From positions 39,351,599 through 39,415,598 of the forward strand of contig NC_061770.1 in assembly GCF_022458985.1 (NCBI RefSeq): 64,000 bases of DNA, read 5' to 3'. A program made the translations under genes and the position numbers. A model generated the notes under the pieces. It was not told the DNA's origin, searched no databases, and saw only the letters and a list, made by a program, of their open reading frames with translations. Shown piece by piece: positions 1 through 11,753 of the stretch. Source of the stretch: Mugil cephalus. Its lineage: Eukaryota; Chordata; Actinopteri; Mugiliformes; Mugilidae. Every line of letters starts with the position of its first letter. The stretch's first letter is position 1.

Positions 1-645
1 GGGGGAGTAGTATGATTTCTGTTTTGTTACTGTTTAATTTGAGGAAGTTTGAATGAAACCAGGATTTAATTTCGAGGGGGCAATCGTGAGCGAGGGAGGT
101 GGGAGGGTGGAGTCCGGTTTGGTAGAGATATGGAGCTGGGTATCGTCTGCGTAGCAGTGGAAGGTAATACAATGTTTCCGGAAGATGTGACCAAGAGGGA
201 GTAGGTAAATGATGAATAGTAGGGGCCCTAGGACTGAGCCCTGGGGCACACCTGAGATGAGTGGTTCAGATGTGAAGGAGCTTAGTTGAATGAACTGAGA
301 GCGGCTGGAGAGGTAGGATTTGAACCAATGTAGGGAAGTGTGGGTAATGCCGATGGATAGGAGTCTGTCAAGGAGGATGGTGTGAGAGAGTGTCAAAGGC
401 TGAGCTCAAGTCAAGAAGGATGAGAATGGATAGGAGACCGGAATCAGCTGCCAAGAGAAGGTCATCGGTGATTTTGAGGAATGCTATTAATTGTTAACTG
501 TAATTGTTTGAAAAGATTATTGTGAGATAGATGTGAGTGGAGCTGGGAAGCAACAGTATCTTGGAGAGAAATAGAAGATTGGAGATTGGACGGAAATTGA
601 ACTCCGGTAATGACATGCAGTTGGTGGAGTTTTTCCTTGCAGAAA
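1..645 (-). mobile_element. LINE fragment, L2/CR1-like reverse transcriptase
   Basis: Read on the minus strand, the segment encodes pieces of a non-LTR reverse transcriptase. Around 560-610 is a form of the NFRPISNLLFLSKIL block, and at 34-396 is the [14 protein letters not shown] block followed by YADDTQLH, the catalytic Y-A-D-D box. The reading frame is interrupted between the blocks and the copy continues past the left edge of the window. The block order and the PQGSVLGP wording fit the L2/CR1 group common in fish. It ends near 640, right beside the signal-peptide exon of a cluster gene, so it probably inserted into or replaced the rest of that gene. Confidence 0.8.
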
Positions 646-698
646 ACACACAAATAAACGTGTGACTGCAAAACAAGACTCAGCAACAAAGAATGTAC

Positions 699-806
699 CA
701 GTTTGTCCATGTTACTTGCGTGTGAAGTTGCAACATGAAGCAGACAGAGAAGAGAGAAGATGAGGAAGAGGCCTTTTGGAGGCCTTTGGAACTGAAACTG
801 CAACAT
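699..806 (-). pseudogene. Subfamily C signal-peptide exon, remainder of gene missing
   Basis: A 36-codon open segment runs from an ATG at 806 to a GT donor after codon CTG at 699. It contains KGLFLIFSLLCLLHVATS and ends in MDKL, closely matching the signal exon of the gene at 11754-12430. The usual start MAASVSP is gone and replaced by unrelated codons (MLQFQFQRP). No second or last exon follows; LINE sequence begins about 55 bases downstream. An upstream stretch (about 830-880) still resembles the leader exon of the family, but most of intron 1 is lost. I read it as a truncated relic, although the exon and its donor are intact enough that a short spliced transcript cannot be ruled out. Confidence 0.7.
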
Positions 807-942
807 TAGGAGTAGGTAAATATACAGAATGAATAAAAGGAGAGCTGCTGTACAGGTGATGAAAGAAGAGATGATAAATGTTTAATTCACTCCCTTTGTC
901 AGATCGCTTATCACTATCACTACATCAGTTTGTGAGCTTTCT

Positions 943-952
943 TTTCATTTTC
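943..952 (-). promoter_or_regulatory. ISRE-like element upstream of the 0.7-kb relic
   Basis: The minus strand reads GAAAATGAAA, matching GAAANNGAAA, the core of interferon-stimulated response elements. It occupies the same relative place as the ISRE-like sites of the related genes at 6.3, 11.8 and 14.4 kb. Confidence 0.5.
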
Positions 953-1189
953 ATTTTTACACAAGTTGCTCCACTTTACAGACACAGCTTTACCATCAAA
1001 TAAATAAAGAAATGTGAGAAACAGTGTGAGAAAACTAAGCGAGAGGTGAGTTTTGTTTTGATTCTAGATGAAAGGAAGCTGTACTAGGAAGAGATATTGA
1101 AGGTGAGTATGGATTCACTGAGAAACTTGATAAATCAGAGTTAAACTGTTGACATTGAAGGTCCTTAGCTTCATCAGCAAGTGGAGTCT

Positions 1190-1600
1190 GTTGAGTTTTT
1201 TTTAAGATGGTGCCTGCATGTGGGAAAAGGAGAGGCAGCGGTTTAAAAGGGCAATTACTGACTGTCTTCGGCCCCCACGACACAGCTCCTTTGTTTTGGG
1301 GACATTTAACTGAGCTGGTTGTGTCCAGGTTTTCAGGTGAGCCACCAGGACCATGTCGTTGGCATATTTAAAAAGGTTCATTCCCTGACTCAGTACGTTT
1401 ACATGCACGGAAAAAAATCTTAATATCCCTTAATAGCTCTCTTGACCTCTTTATTAACCTCCTTTTTGTCCATCTCTGACCCAGGGAAGAAGATCAGTTT
1501 CTTCTTATTGATGGTAGTTTTTAGCTCCTTGTTGACCCAGGGTTTATTGTTAGGGAAGATGGTGACAGTCTTGGAGGGTATGATGTTTTCCTATAATCTT
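1190..1600 (-). mobile_element. LINE reverse transcriptase fragments
   Basis: The minus strand at about 1430-1600 encodes FPNNKPWVNKELK and then KKKLIFFPGSEMDKKEVNKE, a stretch typical of the region before the RT domain of a fish LINE. At 1202-1408 it encodes MNLFKYANDMVLVAHL, a form of the RT catalytic box with YAND in place of YADD. The two pieces belong to one LINE type with an internal deletion between them. The catalytic change and the gap mark it as dead. Confidence 0.65.
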
Positions 1601-1807
1601 TAAGGACATATTCATTTGTTTCATGTGTATTATTGTATAAATACTATACTTTTAAGCCTATATCATCACAAAATACCCAGTTGGCAATGTTTTTCTACTT
1701 TTCTTTTTTGTCCCTGTCCTGCAAGTGTTTTTGTAGCTAGTGTTCGGGGGGGAAGAGGAAAACTCACCCACGTGATATGTAACATGAGCTACCTGATCAC
1801 AGGAGCG

Positions 1808-1889
1808 TATAAAACCTCACGTCATGTGTCACCTTTTCCCACTTTCATTCCCTGCCTGCACAGCAGCTTTCCTTCCAATCACCCAGAAG
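1808..1889 (+). promoter_or_regulatory. TATA box and leader exon of subfamily C gene 1
   Basis: TATAAAA at 1808-1814 is followed by a leader of roughly 50 bases ending at a GTAAGA donor after 1889. The leader shares its make-up with the leaders at 7.2, 12.6, 15.2, 16.8, 20.6 and 37.0 kb (GTGTCA, then a pyrimidine-rich TTTCATTC tract, then CTTCCAATCACCCAG). This supports one ancestral promoter for all subfamilies. No exact GAAANNGAAA site was seen here. Confidence 0.55.
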
Positions 1890-2007
1890 GTAAGATCACG
1901 ATAAGACAGTCGTACTAAACTCATTTAAGTACTGCGTTACCACTTGTCTTTCTTAGTTTTTAAATTAAGTTTATTAATTTTCTGTCAGGTTGGAGGTTAA
2001 AGTTGTG

Positions 2008-3660
2008 ATGGCAGCATCTGTGTCACCCACAACCAGAGGACTGGCTACAGTCAGAACCTCCAAAGGCCTCTTCCTCATCCTCTCTCTGCTGAGTCTGGTT
2101 CATGCCGCAAGTTCACAGAGGGGCGTAGAGAAAATTGTAAATGAATTTGTACTTAAACTTTTATCTGTGATGTGATAATCTACCAAGTGCAATTCTCCAT
2201 GGGAACAACATTAGTTCAGTTAATACATAAAAGTAGAACAGCTGTTATTCTCACATGATCTTTCTGGGAAATTTCAGCACGAAGAACTCAGGATATTGAC
2301 AGAAGAACTAAATAGACAGAAGGTGGGTATGAAAGATTAACAACAAACTGCCTTTCACATGAAATTGTTATTATTAATACTCAAACTGAGACAACAACAA
2401 ATAGTAGTAAGGGTAATATATACAATGTTATTTCAGAGTAAATTCAATCTGTGCTAAAAGTTCAAATTTCTTCCAAAGGCAGAGAATGAGCATCGTACTG
2501 CGACTCTCTCAAAACTACTTGATCTGGCAGGTTCACTCAACACCAAGGAACAGCTGGTAAATCATTATGTTTTAAACCTTCATTCAATTTAACCTGCAGT
2601 GCGAGACGTCATGAGCTCATTAACTGTTAAAACATTGCGCATTGACAGTTGTTTATATGTAATACAAGACCAGCTGACTGACCTAATATCATGATCCTTG
2701 TGGAAATTTCAGAAAACCTTCAGAGAAAACCTTCAGAGAGCAGCACAACATTCAAGACTACAGAAGGTCAGTCTCCATTCAGTCTCCAATCTCATTGTGC
2801 ACTGTACATGACAATAAAGGGCATTCTATTTTACTCTATGTTGCTGACATGCTGGACAGTGCGGTCTGTGAAAGAACTGCCGACAGTACATGTAGGAAAA
2901 GGATTATATACACCTTGGTCTGAGTGAATACTCGATTCTGATTGGCTGTAATAGTTACAGTGAAAACTGTCTCATCACTGCTTTACATTGATGTGCAGCC
3001 TGTATGCAAAGAGGATAATAAAGAGAAACAGAGTCTCTGTTTCCTATTTACTGTAATATGTTAATAAGTCTTTCTGGGTGGGGTATTTTTGCTTTCTTTT
3101 GGACCTTTGGTGTTCGTGGGGCTATGTCCCTGTCCAGGTAGTAGCAGTCCTTGGAGGGTGTGGCCTAAACAAAATGGAAAGTTTGTTGTGCATCACAACC
3201 CCAGATTGTGTAGATACAGGCCTAGAGTCCTTAGGTTTGTGCATATGCAAAGAAATAAACCCAGTATTTACCGCACATAGGGGCTCCATCTACTCCTAGA
3301 ACATTGTGTTTCAATACATTTCAATAACATTTCCCGTGCATAACAAGTGTATGATAAGGACGCAGACACAGGGAGAACATGCAAACTCCACCCAGAAAGG
3401 CCTGAGCTGGATGTAGAATTAATGTCTGATTGTTTTTCCTCCATCAGGAAGCAAACATGATAGGAATGGTCAGCGCCTCAGTCCAGTTAAATCAACACAT
3501 GAATGAGATCCTTCTCCAAATGGAAATGCTCACTCACTATCCACCACTACAAGAACTGAGCGACATCCTGGTGCCTTTAGTTGAGAAATTACAAACTTTC
3601 ATATCCAGGAAGATGGAAATCGCTCATGCAAAAACAGCAAGTGAACTGGAAGAAATATAA
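2008..3660 (+). CDS. Small signal-peptide helical protein, subfamily C gene 1
   Basis: Five coding exons, all phase 0, can be joined: 2008-2136, 2278-2322, 2479-2556, 2713-2766 and 3448-3660, giving 172 aa. Exon 1 codes a signal peptide (MAASVSPTTRG, then LFLILSLLSLVHAASS). The rest is charged and helical with no cysteine pattern, and the last exon carries VEKLQTFISRKMEIAHAK and ends SELEEI. Its signal exon is nearly identical to those of the minus-strand genes at 6.3-15.1 kb, but it has three short middle exons where they have one. It lacks the terminal E-L of its relatives. The function is unknown; signal peptide plus helices suggests a secreted or ER-lumenal protein. Start chosen at the ATG conserved in all C copies. 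Confidence 0.72.
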
Positions 3661-4989
3661 GACGTCATAAAGAGGAATGTCAAGCTGAACCAGTTTTAGT
3701 CTCCTCCTTTGTGTCTTTCGATCTGTTGTGTTATGCTGATTTAGTTTTTAGGAAATAACCTTAGAATCACGATATCCTCATCATTAAAGCATGTTTCTGA
3801 ATGACACACTGTGAAAGGGCAGGATGAGTTAAAATTAGCTGGGAAATGTTCATTTGTTGGTGTATCTGCAACTTCTTTTAAATGATTTATTTATGTATTT
3901 ATGTTTTAAGGACAGTTCATGTAGAAATATACACTTTGGTTGGAAAAATTGTTTTCCCAGTCACTAGTTAAAAAAACATGCATTTCATTTATTCCTTTTC
4001 AGGTTATTCCCGACTTGACCTGTTCTGGTTAATTGTAAAACGACGACTTGAAATGTAGCAAAAGTATTCTGTTATATTCATTCTAATATAACAGTCCTAC
4101 ACTAAATCTTAGCTTCCCTTGTGAAATTCAGCATTAAAATAACTGAGAGAGCTGTTGATTCAACATTGTTTTCATTGTGGAGGCTGTGGTTTGTAATTGT
4201 TATTGTGTTGTATTTTACTTCTCATGTTCATGTTTCTGAATGACACAATATGAAGCAGCAAACTAATCTAATGTGTGATAGAACTCAAAACATGTTACTA
4301 AAAAAGTTATTTGAAATAAACATTTTGTGTTGTGTTTATGGTCATCAGATGGTATTAGATGATGGTTATGAAATGAGGATTTTAGCAGTGCAGAACAGCT
4401 GTTTGAAAATGGCTTGGAAGAGACCACTGGTTGACATGTAGATCTATTCTCACTGTGCCACGTTTCAGACACTACTTTATACTTGTAGCAGTTTTCTGAC
4501 AACGAAGACAGAGAATACAAAAATAAAAATAGGTTCATCAAGAATTTGGATGCATTCAAATTCACATAAAAATTAACTGTCGTAGGAAGTAGGCGACTAA
4601 CAGGAGGGAAGTCTACAGGAGGGAACTCTCCGTTTATATTCTGATCATCGTTTGGGTTGACATTTGTGCACTTAGTACAATATTTAAATTCTGCACCTAT
4701 TAGAATAAATATTATTTACTTAGATCATTGAGAAATGAAGAGGCATTTTCTGTTCATTTCCCCTCCCCTGCTATTATGATATAGAGAAAAATGAGGAATG
4801 TAACAGCCAGAAAATGAATTAATGTTCGTTAGAGAGTCAGTCTGTGTCAAGGGCTTATTTCCAGTGGATTGTACTGGTATTAGAAAAAAATGTCCCTGAA
4901 CATACTCTGGATTTTCACTGAATCTTTCATTAAAGAACACTTGTAAATGCCCGTCCTCACAAATTAAACAACTAATCGGAAAATACTCT
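3661..4989. other. 3' flank of C gene 1, no gene seen
   Basis: AT-rich sequence. The phrase CATGTTTCTGAATGACACA occurs twice (near 3789 and 4228), so the 3' region may hold a partial internal duplication. The open frames here are short and lack splice context or recognisable domains. Confidence 0.5.
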
Positions 4990-5085
4990 ATGGCGCATCA
5001 CCCCAAGCACACCACCCCAGCTGTGAAGCATGGTGATGGCAGCATCATGCTGTGGGAAAGGCTCCTCAGGAGCAGACCCTGGAAG
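4985..5085 (+). mobile_element. Tc1-like transposase fragment
   Basis: Plus-strand codons give HHPKHTTPAVKHGDGSIMLW, a form of the conserved Tc1 transposase block (VKHGGGSIMLWGC) that lies between the first and second catalytic aspartates. Nothing else of the element is recognisable around it. Confidence 0.7.
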
Positions 5086-6282
5086 GCTTGTAAAGATAAA
5101 GGCTGCATGAACGTTTCTAAAGCTTCTTCTGCAATGACATGCTTCAAGATTTTTGCTCCTTTTCTTTCTCTGCTCAGTAATGAAATGTTTATGTTTGGCT
5201 GAGAAAGCAGTTGGGTACATATACACTCAAATTAACAGTTCTGTTTGTTAGTTTTTTTGTTTGTAGTACAGCAGAGGCAGGATGTCATATGAGCACCTCC
5301 AAGGCTTGTGAAAAACATTCCTCAAAAGAAGATACAAGATATCAACGCTGAAATTATCAGTGCATGCTAGAGATTCATACACACACATATCTGTATGGCC
5401 ATCTTTCTGAGGACACACATTGACATGGTGCATTCCCTAACCCTAACCTAATTGTAACCTTTACACTAGTTTGAACCCTCATTATCTGCTTCACTTCAAG
5501 TGATAAACCAGTTGATGCTGGAACACATTGTGAGAGTGATACAGTAGATACGCCCTCAGGTTATACAAACAACACACTGTCTTGTCAACATGTGGTGTCA
5601 ACATTCATTAATTTGTTCAATACAAAACATTTTACCCTAAGCATCAATGTCGGCACTTGATCCGATGGTTCCTCGTTGGTTGACTTGAGAAATGCTTTCT
5701 TTGTGCGTATGTTTAGTGTACAGTAAACATCAGGTGATGTCAAGAGGGACATGCCGGTAATAAAACTATTTGTTCATAACATTTGTCTGAAGAGATAAGG
5801 CTGGAATCTTTGAATTTCCTGGCAATAGAGCCGGCAGTCAGTGAGTCACACAAACTCATTTCAGGAAGTGTGGGCTTCACGACTGAAGACTGTTATGAAA
5901 TGAGGAATCAGACCAAAACGTTTTTATATATTACATTTAAGTTGGATACGTTCATTTGTATATAAACAACAGGTTAAACTCATGTACAATGATATATTTA
6001 CAGAAGTGATTGACAGACAATGAACCACTAGTCAGGAGTGAAACTAAACTTAGTAAATCAATCTGTTTATTCACTGCAATAAAAGGTTACATAACAGTGA
6101 TTTCACCTTTACCAGAAGTGCTAAAAGAAGTAATCAAAGAGCATGTCTGGTGTTATGTCACACCACTCAGACACATGTTAAACAGAGAGGAAACCAGGAT
6201 TTCACAAAAATTAAAAATTACTACACAGAATATTACACAGATCAACAGAGATATGAACTAGAGCTGTTACAGTTCCTCATCA

Positions 6283-7056
6283 TTAGGCGTCTTCAATAAT
6301 TTCTGTTATTGTTTTCTGAATTTCTTGAAGTCTTTCTTCATTGTTATGTAGTTGTTCAGTGTAGTTCATCATTTTTTGTTTTGTGTAAGTTATGGTTCTG
6401 TCCACGAAATCCTGCATCTCCTCCTTCAGTGCAGACCCATCAGACACTTCACCCACCAGCTTCAAAATAGAATTAAGATGATCTATGGTTTCATCAAATT
6501 CAACTGAAACAGTTTCAACTCTCTTCTTATGTGCCGCCTGATGGAGGGGGGAAAAACAATTATTACACACATTAAATTACAAATAATTGTTGTTTAGTGC
6601 CTGCACACACAACACACTCTCCACTTGTGAAGAAACTGAATATGAAGTGAAGGAAGATTAAATACACACCTTATTTATAATTAGATCTACCGATGCTGCC
6701 TGATGGTACTCCTGCATTAATTTCAGATATTTCCAAGAACAAACCTTTGAGAGTGACAACTGCTCCATCATCACATTCTAAAAATGGAGAAATTAAAAAA
6801 AAGAATGAATGAATGAATATGTAAAGTTGAAGTGAATTAGCCTGTAATGACTTGTAATTGACGTAGACGCACGTACACAGATAAATGTGCGACTGCAAAA
6901 CAAGATAATCAACAAAGAATGTACCAGTTTGTCCAAGTTACTCGTCTGTGAAGTTGTAACGTAAACCAGACTGAGCAGAGAGAAGATGAGGAAGAGGCCT
7001 TTAGAGGTTCTGACTGTAGCCAGTCCTCTGCTGCTGGGTGACACTGATGCTGCCAT
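6283..7056 (-). CDS. Small signal-peptide helical protein, subfamily C gene 2
   Basis: Three coding exons: 7056-6925 (44 codons), 6777-6670 (36 codons) and 6537-6283 (84 codons plus stop), all phase 0, giving 164 aa. The signal peptide is MAASVSPSSRG then LFLIFSLLSLVYVTTS. The middle exon contains SKVCSWKYLKLMQEY, with the only cysteine of the mature part. The last exon is a charged helix (VGEVSDGSALKEEMQDF, then MMNYTEQLHNNEERLQE) ending IEDA. Just after the stop, in the +1 frame, lie codons for D-E-E-L and a TAA that align with the C-termini of its sisters, so the present end probably arose by a small frame change. Leader exon near 7165-7215; ISRE-like site at 7277. No known domain. Confidence 0.75.
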
Positions 7057-7276
7057 CACAACTAAAACACTCTGTGAAGTTGACACAACAAAAACCACTG
7101 TGAGAAAAACACAAGAGAAACTTATATACAATAGTCGAAGTGAAGTAAGATTTAATTTACCTGCTGGATGAATTGAAGGAGAGCTGCTGCCGAGCAGAAT
7201 TACGAAATGACACACGACAAATGCTCCAGTTGTCAGATTGTACGTGTCTACAACGACGTGTGTGACTCCACTGTTC

Positions 7277-7286
7277 TTTCACTTTC
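7277..7286 (-). promoter_or_regulatory. ISRE-like element of subfamily C gene 2
   Basis: The minus strand reads GAAAGTGAAA, an exact GAAANNGAAA match, within AATGAAAGTGAAAGAACAG. It lies roughly 70-110 bases upstream of the leader exon. The same block recurs at 12819 and 15349 before the sister genes, which is what is expected of an IRF/ISGF3-bound promoter element. Confidence 0.65.
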
Positions 7287-7387
7287 ATTTTTCAAACGAT
7301 TCCACTTTACAGGAAACATGACAACATTAAACGCAACAGCGCCCTCAGTGCCCTGCCATGTCTCAGCAACTTTTAGAGTGTATATGG

Positions 7388-7470
7388 GTGAGAGTGTGTG
7401 TGTGTGTCTGTGTAATGTGTGTATGTATGTGAATATATGGAGGGTGTGTGTGTGTGTGTGTGTGTGTGTG
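7388..7470. repeat. GT-rich microsatellite
   Basis: Two GT runs, about 7391-7408 and 7446-7470, are separated by degenerate TGTATG repeats. The short cysteine/valine-rich and histidine/threonine-rich frames across it are artefacts. Confidence 0.85.
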
Positions 7471-7789
7471 GAGAGAGCAGGTGTGTTCTTAATGTTCTGT
7501 TTTGCATTAAAAGTGCTATATACATAAAGTAAGTATGATAGAAATACTCTGACAATAATCCAGTCCAACAGCTTGTGTCAATTCATTATCATTCGTTCAT
7601 CGTTCAAAACTTCACCTCCCTTCTCTCTGGTTACAGAAGCAGCCGCCTCCCATTAACCAAGTTAAACTGAAGTAGTAATTTCAGGACACTTGATTCTTCT
7701 GACAATAATGTTGCCTATCACATCAGTTATTGGAGGTAAGTGATGCACAGTTAATGAATAAACAAATTAAAAATAATCAGTCAACGTTT

Positions 7790-7990
7790 TATTCTTGGTG
7801 TCACGTTCTGTATGACTCACTTGTATTTGTTTGTCTGAGGGAGTGAGCACATCCTGTCCTGCATTGTTTAGATACCATGGAGGACATGATGGTATCTACC
7901 TGGTTGTGATGTGCTTTTTTCATTTCTATGTAGCAGTTCCATAAGTGTTCCAGTAAATCACAAACGTTACAACAGACTTTGTGAATCTCA
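7790..7990. repeat. Conserved intergenic module, copy 1
   Basis: A block of about 200 bases (GGTGTCACGTTCTGTATGAC, then CCTGCATTGTTTAGATACCA, then GGAGGACATGATGGTATCTA) recurs with small changes at 13140-13400, 15540-15790 and 19360-19620. It sits between gene units of subfamilies C and A. No open frame is shared by all copies. It is either an old duplicated flank or a regulatory block. Confidence 0.65.
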
Positions 7991-8059
7991 GAAGATGTAT
8001 TTGAGTCTTCTACTTAGTGCTGACAATGTTAAACTCTGGTATAACAACACACCGCAAAT

Positions 8060-8760
8060 GTTGAAGACTGTCAGGAAATGAGGTCAGACAAAAAACTTTT
8101 ATATATATTCCAATATTTATACTAGTATGTATATAAACAACAGGTTATACTCATGTAAAGTAGTTTAATTAAAGAACTGACTGACACAAAATGAACAACA
8201 AGTCAGGAGTAAAACTGGGTTAAATGCCAAGAAAAGTATATATATCAAAGAGCATGCACTGACATGTTTTGTGTCTTATCGCACCACTCACACACACGTT
8301 AAAAACAGAGAGGAAACCAGGATTCACAAGAGCTACAGACAGACAGACAGATTACTTTATTCATCCCCAAAGGGAAATAAGTTAATCATGTGTGGTGGGT
8401 TTATCATGTGTTTGATGCGGTGATATCCAGCCACAACGCTTTTGGTGCTGTTTTTTTAAAATCTCCCTCTCAGCTGACAGAATGTGACTGGAGAGAGTGT
8501 GTTGTGGTTGTTGCACGTTCCTGGTAAATGTATACACTGCATGTGTCGTACACAACGCATGTTTTCCTATTCTCAGCCACATGAGGCTCTGGATTGCATC
8601 TTTGACCACATTGATCAGGAAGAGGCTGACAGTAAAGCGGCAGAGGAAGTGTCTGAGGTCAAGGATGACGCAGATTACACTAGGAGCAAAATACAAGAGA
8701 AACCTATTACAACAAGTGAAGTAAGATTTAATTTACCTGCTGGGTGAATAGACTAACTCA
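8060..8760 (-). pseudogene. Collapsed subfamily C unit (3' flank and leader only)
   Basis: At 8060-8330 is the 3'-flank sequence found after the genes at 6.3, 11.75 and 14.4 kb (GTATATAAACAACAGGTTAT, then AGAGAGGAAACCAG). At 8690-8745 is the leader-exon donor region (ATTTAATTTACCTGCTGGGT on the plus strand, a GTAAAT donor on the minus strand). Everything between, including all coding exons, is gone. At 8395-8500 is a piece of upstream promoter sequence also found at 12636-12755. A retroposon-like tail (TTTATTCATCCCCAAAGGG) sits near 8350-8380. It is the scar of a deleted family member. Confidence 0.6.
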
Positions 8761-8764
8761 CTTA

Positions 8765-10584
8765 TTTTTTATTAAGGTTTAAAATTCTGCATAATTAAGG
8801 GCGTTCCCGCTTTGAGCCAGAGGCCGCTAGCTGGCCTTGGTGTCTCTGCTAGTCCTTACCTGAGCTAATGACAACCTTTCGGTTGATTTTGAGGGTTCTG
8901 GTCCATTTTGGATCATTTTAAATAAAAAATAATTGTTGTCTGTTTTGCTGCACCTCCTACAACACCATCCGGTAAGTGGATTTGGAGAATATTTCTTATG
9001 GTCGATGTCAGTACTCAATATAGCCATATAGCCAAAAAAAAAATATTAATGTTACATGACAGTATGGGTCCAGACATAACGTTAGTCTAGATATTGAAAC
9101 AAGGGTATATGTTAGTAGTTTAAGTTAGACGGTAATATAAAATAAGATAGAGGAAACAAAATGTGAATATGCATAATAATATTCCGTACACATACACATT
9201 ATGTAAATTAGGGGTTGGCGATATGACGATATTAAATCGATTACAACGTGAAGACGATCTGTCAAACTGCAGAGATCGTGGGATCGTCTAGGACACACTC
9301 TATAAATTGCAGTTCTATGATGATGCACTAGACGTATTACGTCGTCAACTTGAGCGACCAATCATAGCGAATTACGGGCCGTGACGCGCTTCCTTACCCG
9401 CCTTCTTGTTTATGTGTGTAGCGGTAGCCGCACTTCCACGAGTTAGCCAACTAGCTTAAAAGTGTCTGTGCATTCCAGCAACAAGTGATCCCTCAGAACA
9501 AGTCTTCAGCACAGGTGGCAACATAACATAACAGATAAAGTTGACAAAATGGGTTTCCTGGCTAAAAATCTGTGATAGGAATCTGTCATGAATTCTCCTT
9601 TTTAGAAGGAGATAAAAACTCTAAGATATATTAAAAGTAATATGTTCTAAAAACTGCTGTATCTTTCATAGCACCCGAAGTGTTAATGGGGTACTCACGT
9701 GTCCAGCACAGTCAGAGATGAAGATGGGAGGGAAAAGGGCGAAAGGCAAGGTGCAGTTTCAGCGGCAAGCAAATGGAGCGTGTGGCAACACGGTTAATTC
9801 TTGACGGAACCACGTCCAAGTACAGCAGCTACCAGTCTCTCTCAATGGTCCAGGGCTCTCCCTCTTACGGCAAATGTCCGGTCCTGAATCACATAAGTCC
9901 TCTTAGTAAATGGGCTACATGTTAATTCATAGAGAAACCCCCACAATATATCTTACACAAATTAGCAATTGCTACCTGCAATACAGAATTACCAGGCTTA
10001 TGAGCCGGCTAAGCTAAAGGCTAGCATCGATTAGCAATTTGGCTAGTTTTTTTTTTTTTTTTTTACACATTTCAAACAACAGCACCAAAACACATGCATT
10101 TACCTCTGGCAGGTTCTCATAATTCACGCTCATGAAGCACAAGACGACTCTCCGTCAGTCCTGGAAGTTATGAGGATGATTTACTTTTACGTTTACCGCT
10201 CTCCGGCTCGGATGCCGATAAAGCAGCCTCTGCGGTTGTCTGCTTGTTACGTGCTGAGGCACGTGGGTGACGCTAAGCCCCTCCTACCTGAACAAGGTGA
10301 GGACAGGATTGGCTGAGGATTACAGACGGTACAGAAATCAGAGAATTAAAAGATGCTTCACTGCCCCACAAACAAACGGGGTCTGCCATTTGTGCCAACA
10401 ACCAATATGAATTGTTTTGTTTTTTTGAAACTTACGCCACCCTTTTGTCTCTGACTTACTTTTTTTGTATATGAATTTACTGTATTTTAACATATAAAAA
10501 TCCAACATTTACACTTCATGAACTGTTATTTATTACCAATATAAACATTTTAATCTCTGTATATGAATGAATAAAATCAAGAGC
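8765..10584. other. No gene seen; unclassified repeat-like sequence
   Basis: No exon with splice sites or recognisable protein was found. Around 9218-9300, GGGGTTGGCGATATGACGAT and the following AT/CG words look like the end of a fish DNA-transposon fragment. A poly-T run lies at 10047-10064. The remainder is not assignable by eye. Confidence 0.4.
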
Positions 10585-10589
10585 CACAG

Positions 10590-11430
10590 GGCTACATAGT
10601 CATTTTAGGACACCGCAGATCAGACAGGCCATTCCCCCCAATCACGCCCCTCCAGGTCACATTGTCATTGCCCTTGTGAGTGTTGGAGTCCCACAGAAGG
10701 ACAATGGAGTCCCCAGTCGGGACACTATCCAGCGCCAGACCTAAGGTCTCCAAAAAAGCAATCCTTTGGTCCATCTGGGAGAAGTCCAACATACAGGCAG
10801 AGAGTATTAGGGTAAGCAAAAAGCCCGCCCCGAAACCTCCGCCTCTCACCCGGAGCAACTCCAGCAAAGAAGAAAGTCCAACCCCTCTCAAGGACTTGGG
10901 TTCCAGAGCCAATGCTATGTGACGATGTGGGGCAGACTATATCTAGTCGATAACGCTCCACCTCTTCCACAAGCTCCAGCTCCTTCCCCGCCAGAGAGGT
11001 CACGTTCCATGTCCCCAAAGCCAGTTTCCATAACCGTGGAACAGACCGCCAAGACCCCCGCCCAATCCACACTGCACCGGACCGTTCCTGGACCTCCTGT
11101 GGGTGGTGGGCCCACAGGGAGGCGAATAACCGGTAACCGCTTCAGGCTTGGCCTGGCTGGGCCCCATGGACAAAGGCCCGACCACCAGGCACTCCCCCAC
11201 AAGCCCCAACCCCAGGACTGGCTCCAGGGTGGGGCCCCGGTAGCCCTCCGGGCCAGGTACACTGGCTCTCGTTTGTCTTAATCATTCAGGGTCTTTGTAA
11301 CCGTCCTTTGTCTGACCCTTTGCCCTGGGACCAATCTGCCCTGGGAGGCCCTACCAGGGGCAAAATGCCCCAGACAGCATAGCTCCTAGGGTCATTAGGG
11401 CACTCAAACTCCTCCACCACGATAAGGTGA
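10590..11430 (-). mobile_element. LINE 5' part: untranslated leader and endonuclease domain
   Basis: The minus strand has a GC-rich leader (about 11430-11075) with ACCACGATAAGGTGACGG near its start. It is followed by LALGTWNVTSLAGKELELVEEVERYRLDIV and later SIVLLWDSNTHKGNDNVTWRG, the start and the later catalytic region of an APE-type endonuclease of a non-LTR element. Frame changes and a stop separate the pieces, and the reverse transcriptase part is absent. It seems to be the missing 5' half of the family whose RT half lies at 33.2-35.4 kb. Its GC content stands out from its AT-rich neighbours. Confidence 0.75.
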
Positions 11431-11753
11431 CGGTTCAAGGTATTAGTATGTATATAAACAACAGGTTATACTCATGTGAAATGGTTTAATTACAGAAGTG
11501 ATTAACAGAAAATGAACCACTAGTTAGGAGTTCAACTAAACTTAACAAATCAATCTCTTTAATCACTGCAATAAAAGGTTACATAACAGTAACTTTATCT
11601 TTACAAGAAGTGCTAAGAAAAGTATATATATATCAAAGAGCATGCATTGAGATGTTTTGTGTCATATCATACCACCCAGATACATATTAAAAACAGAGAG
11701 GAAACCAGTATTTCACAAAAATTAAACCTGCACAGAATATTAAACTGTTACAG

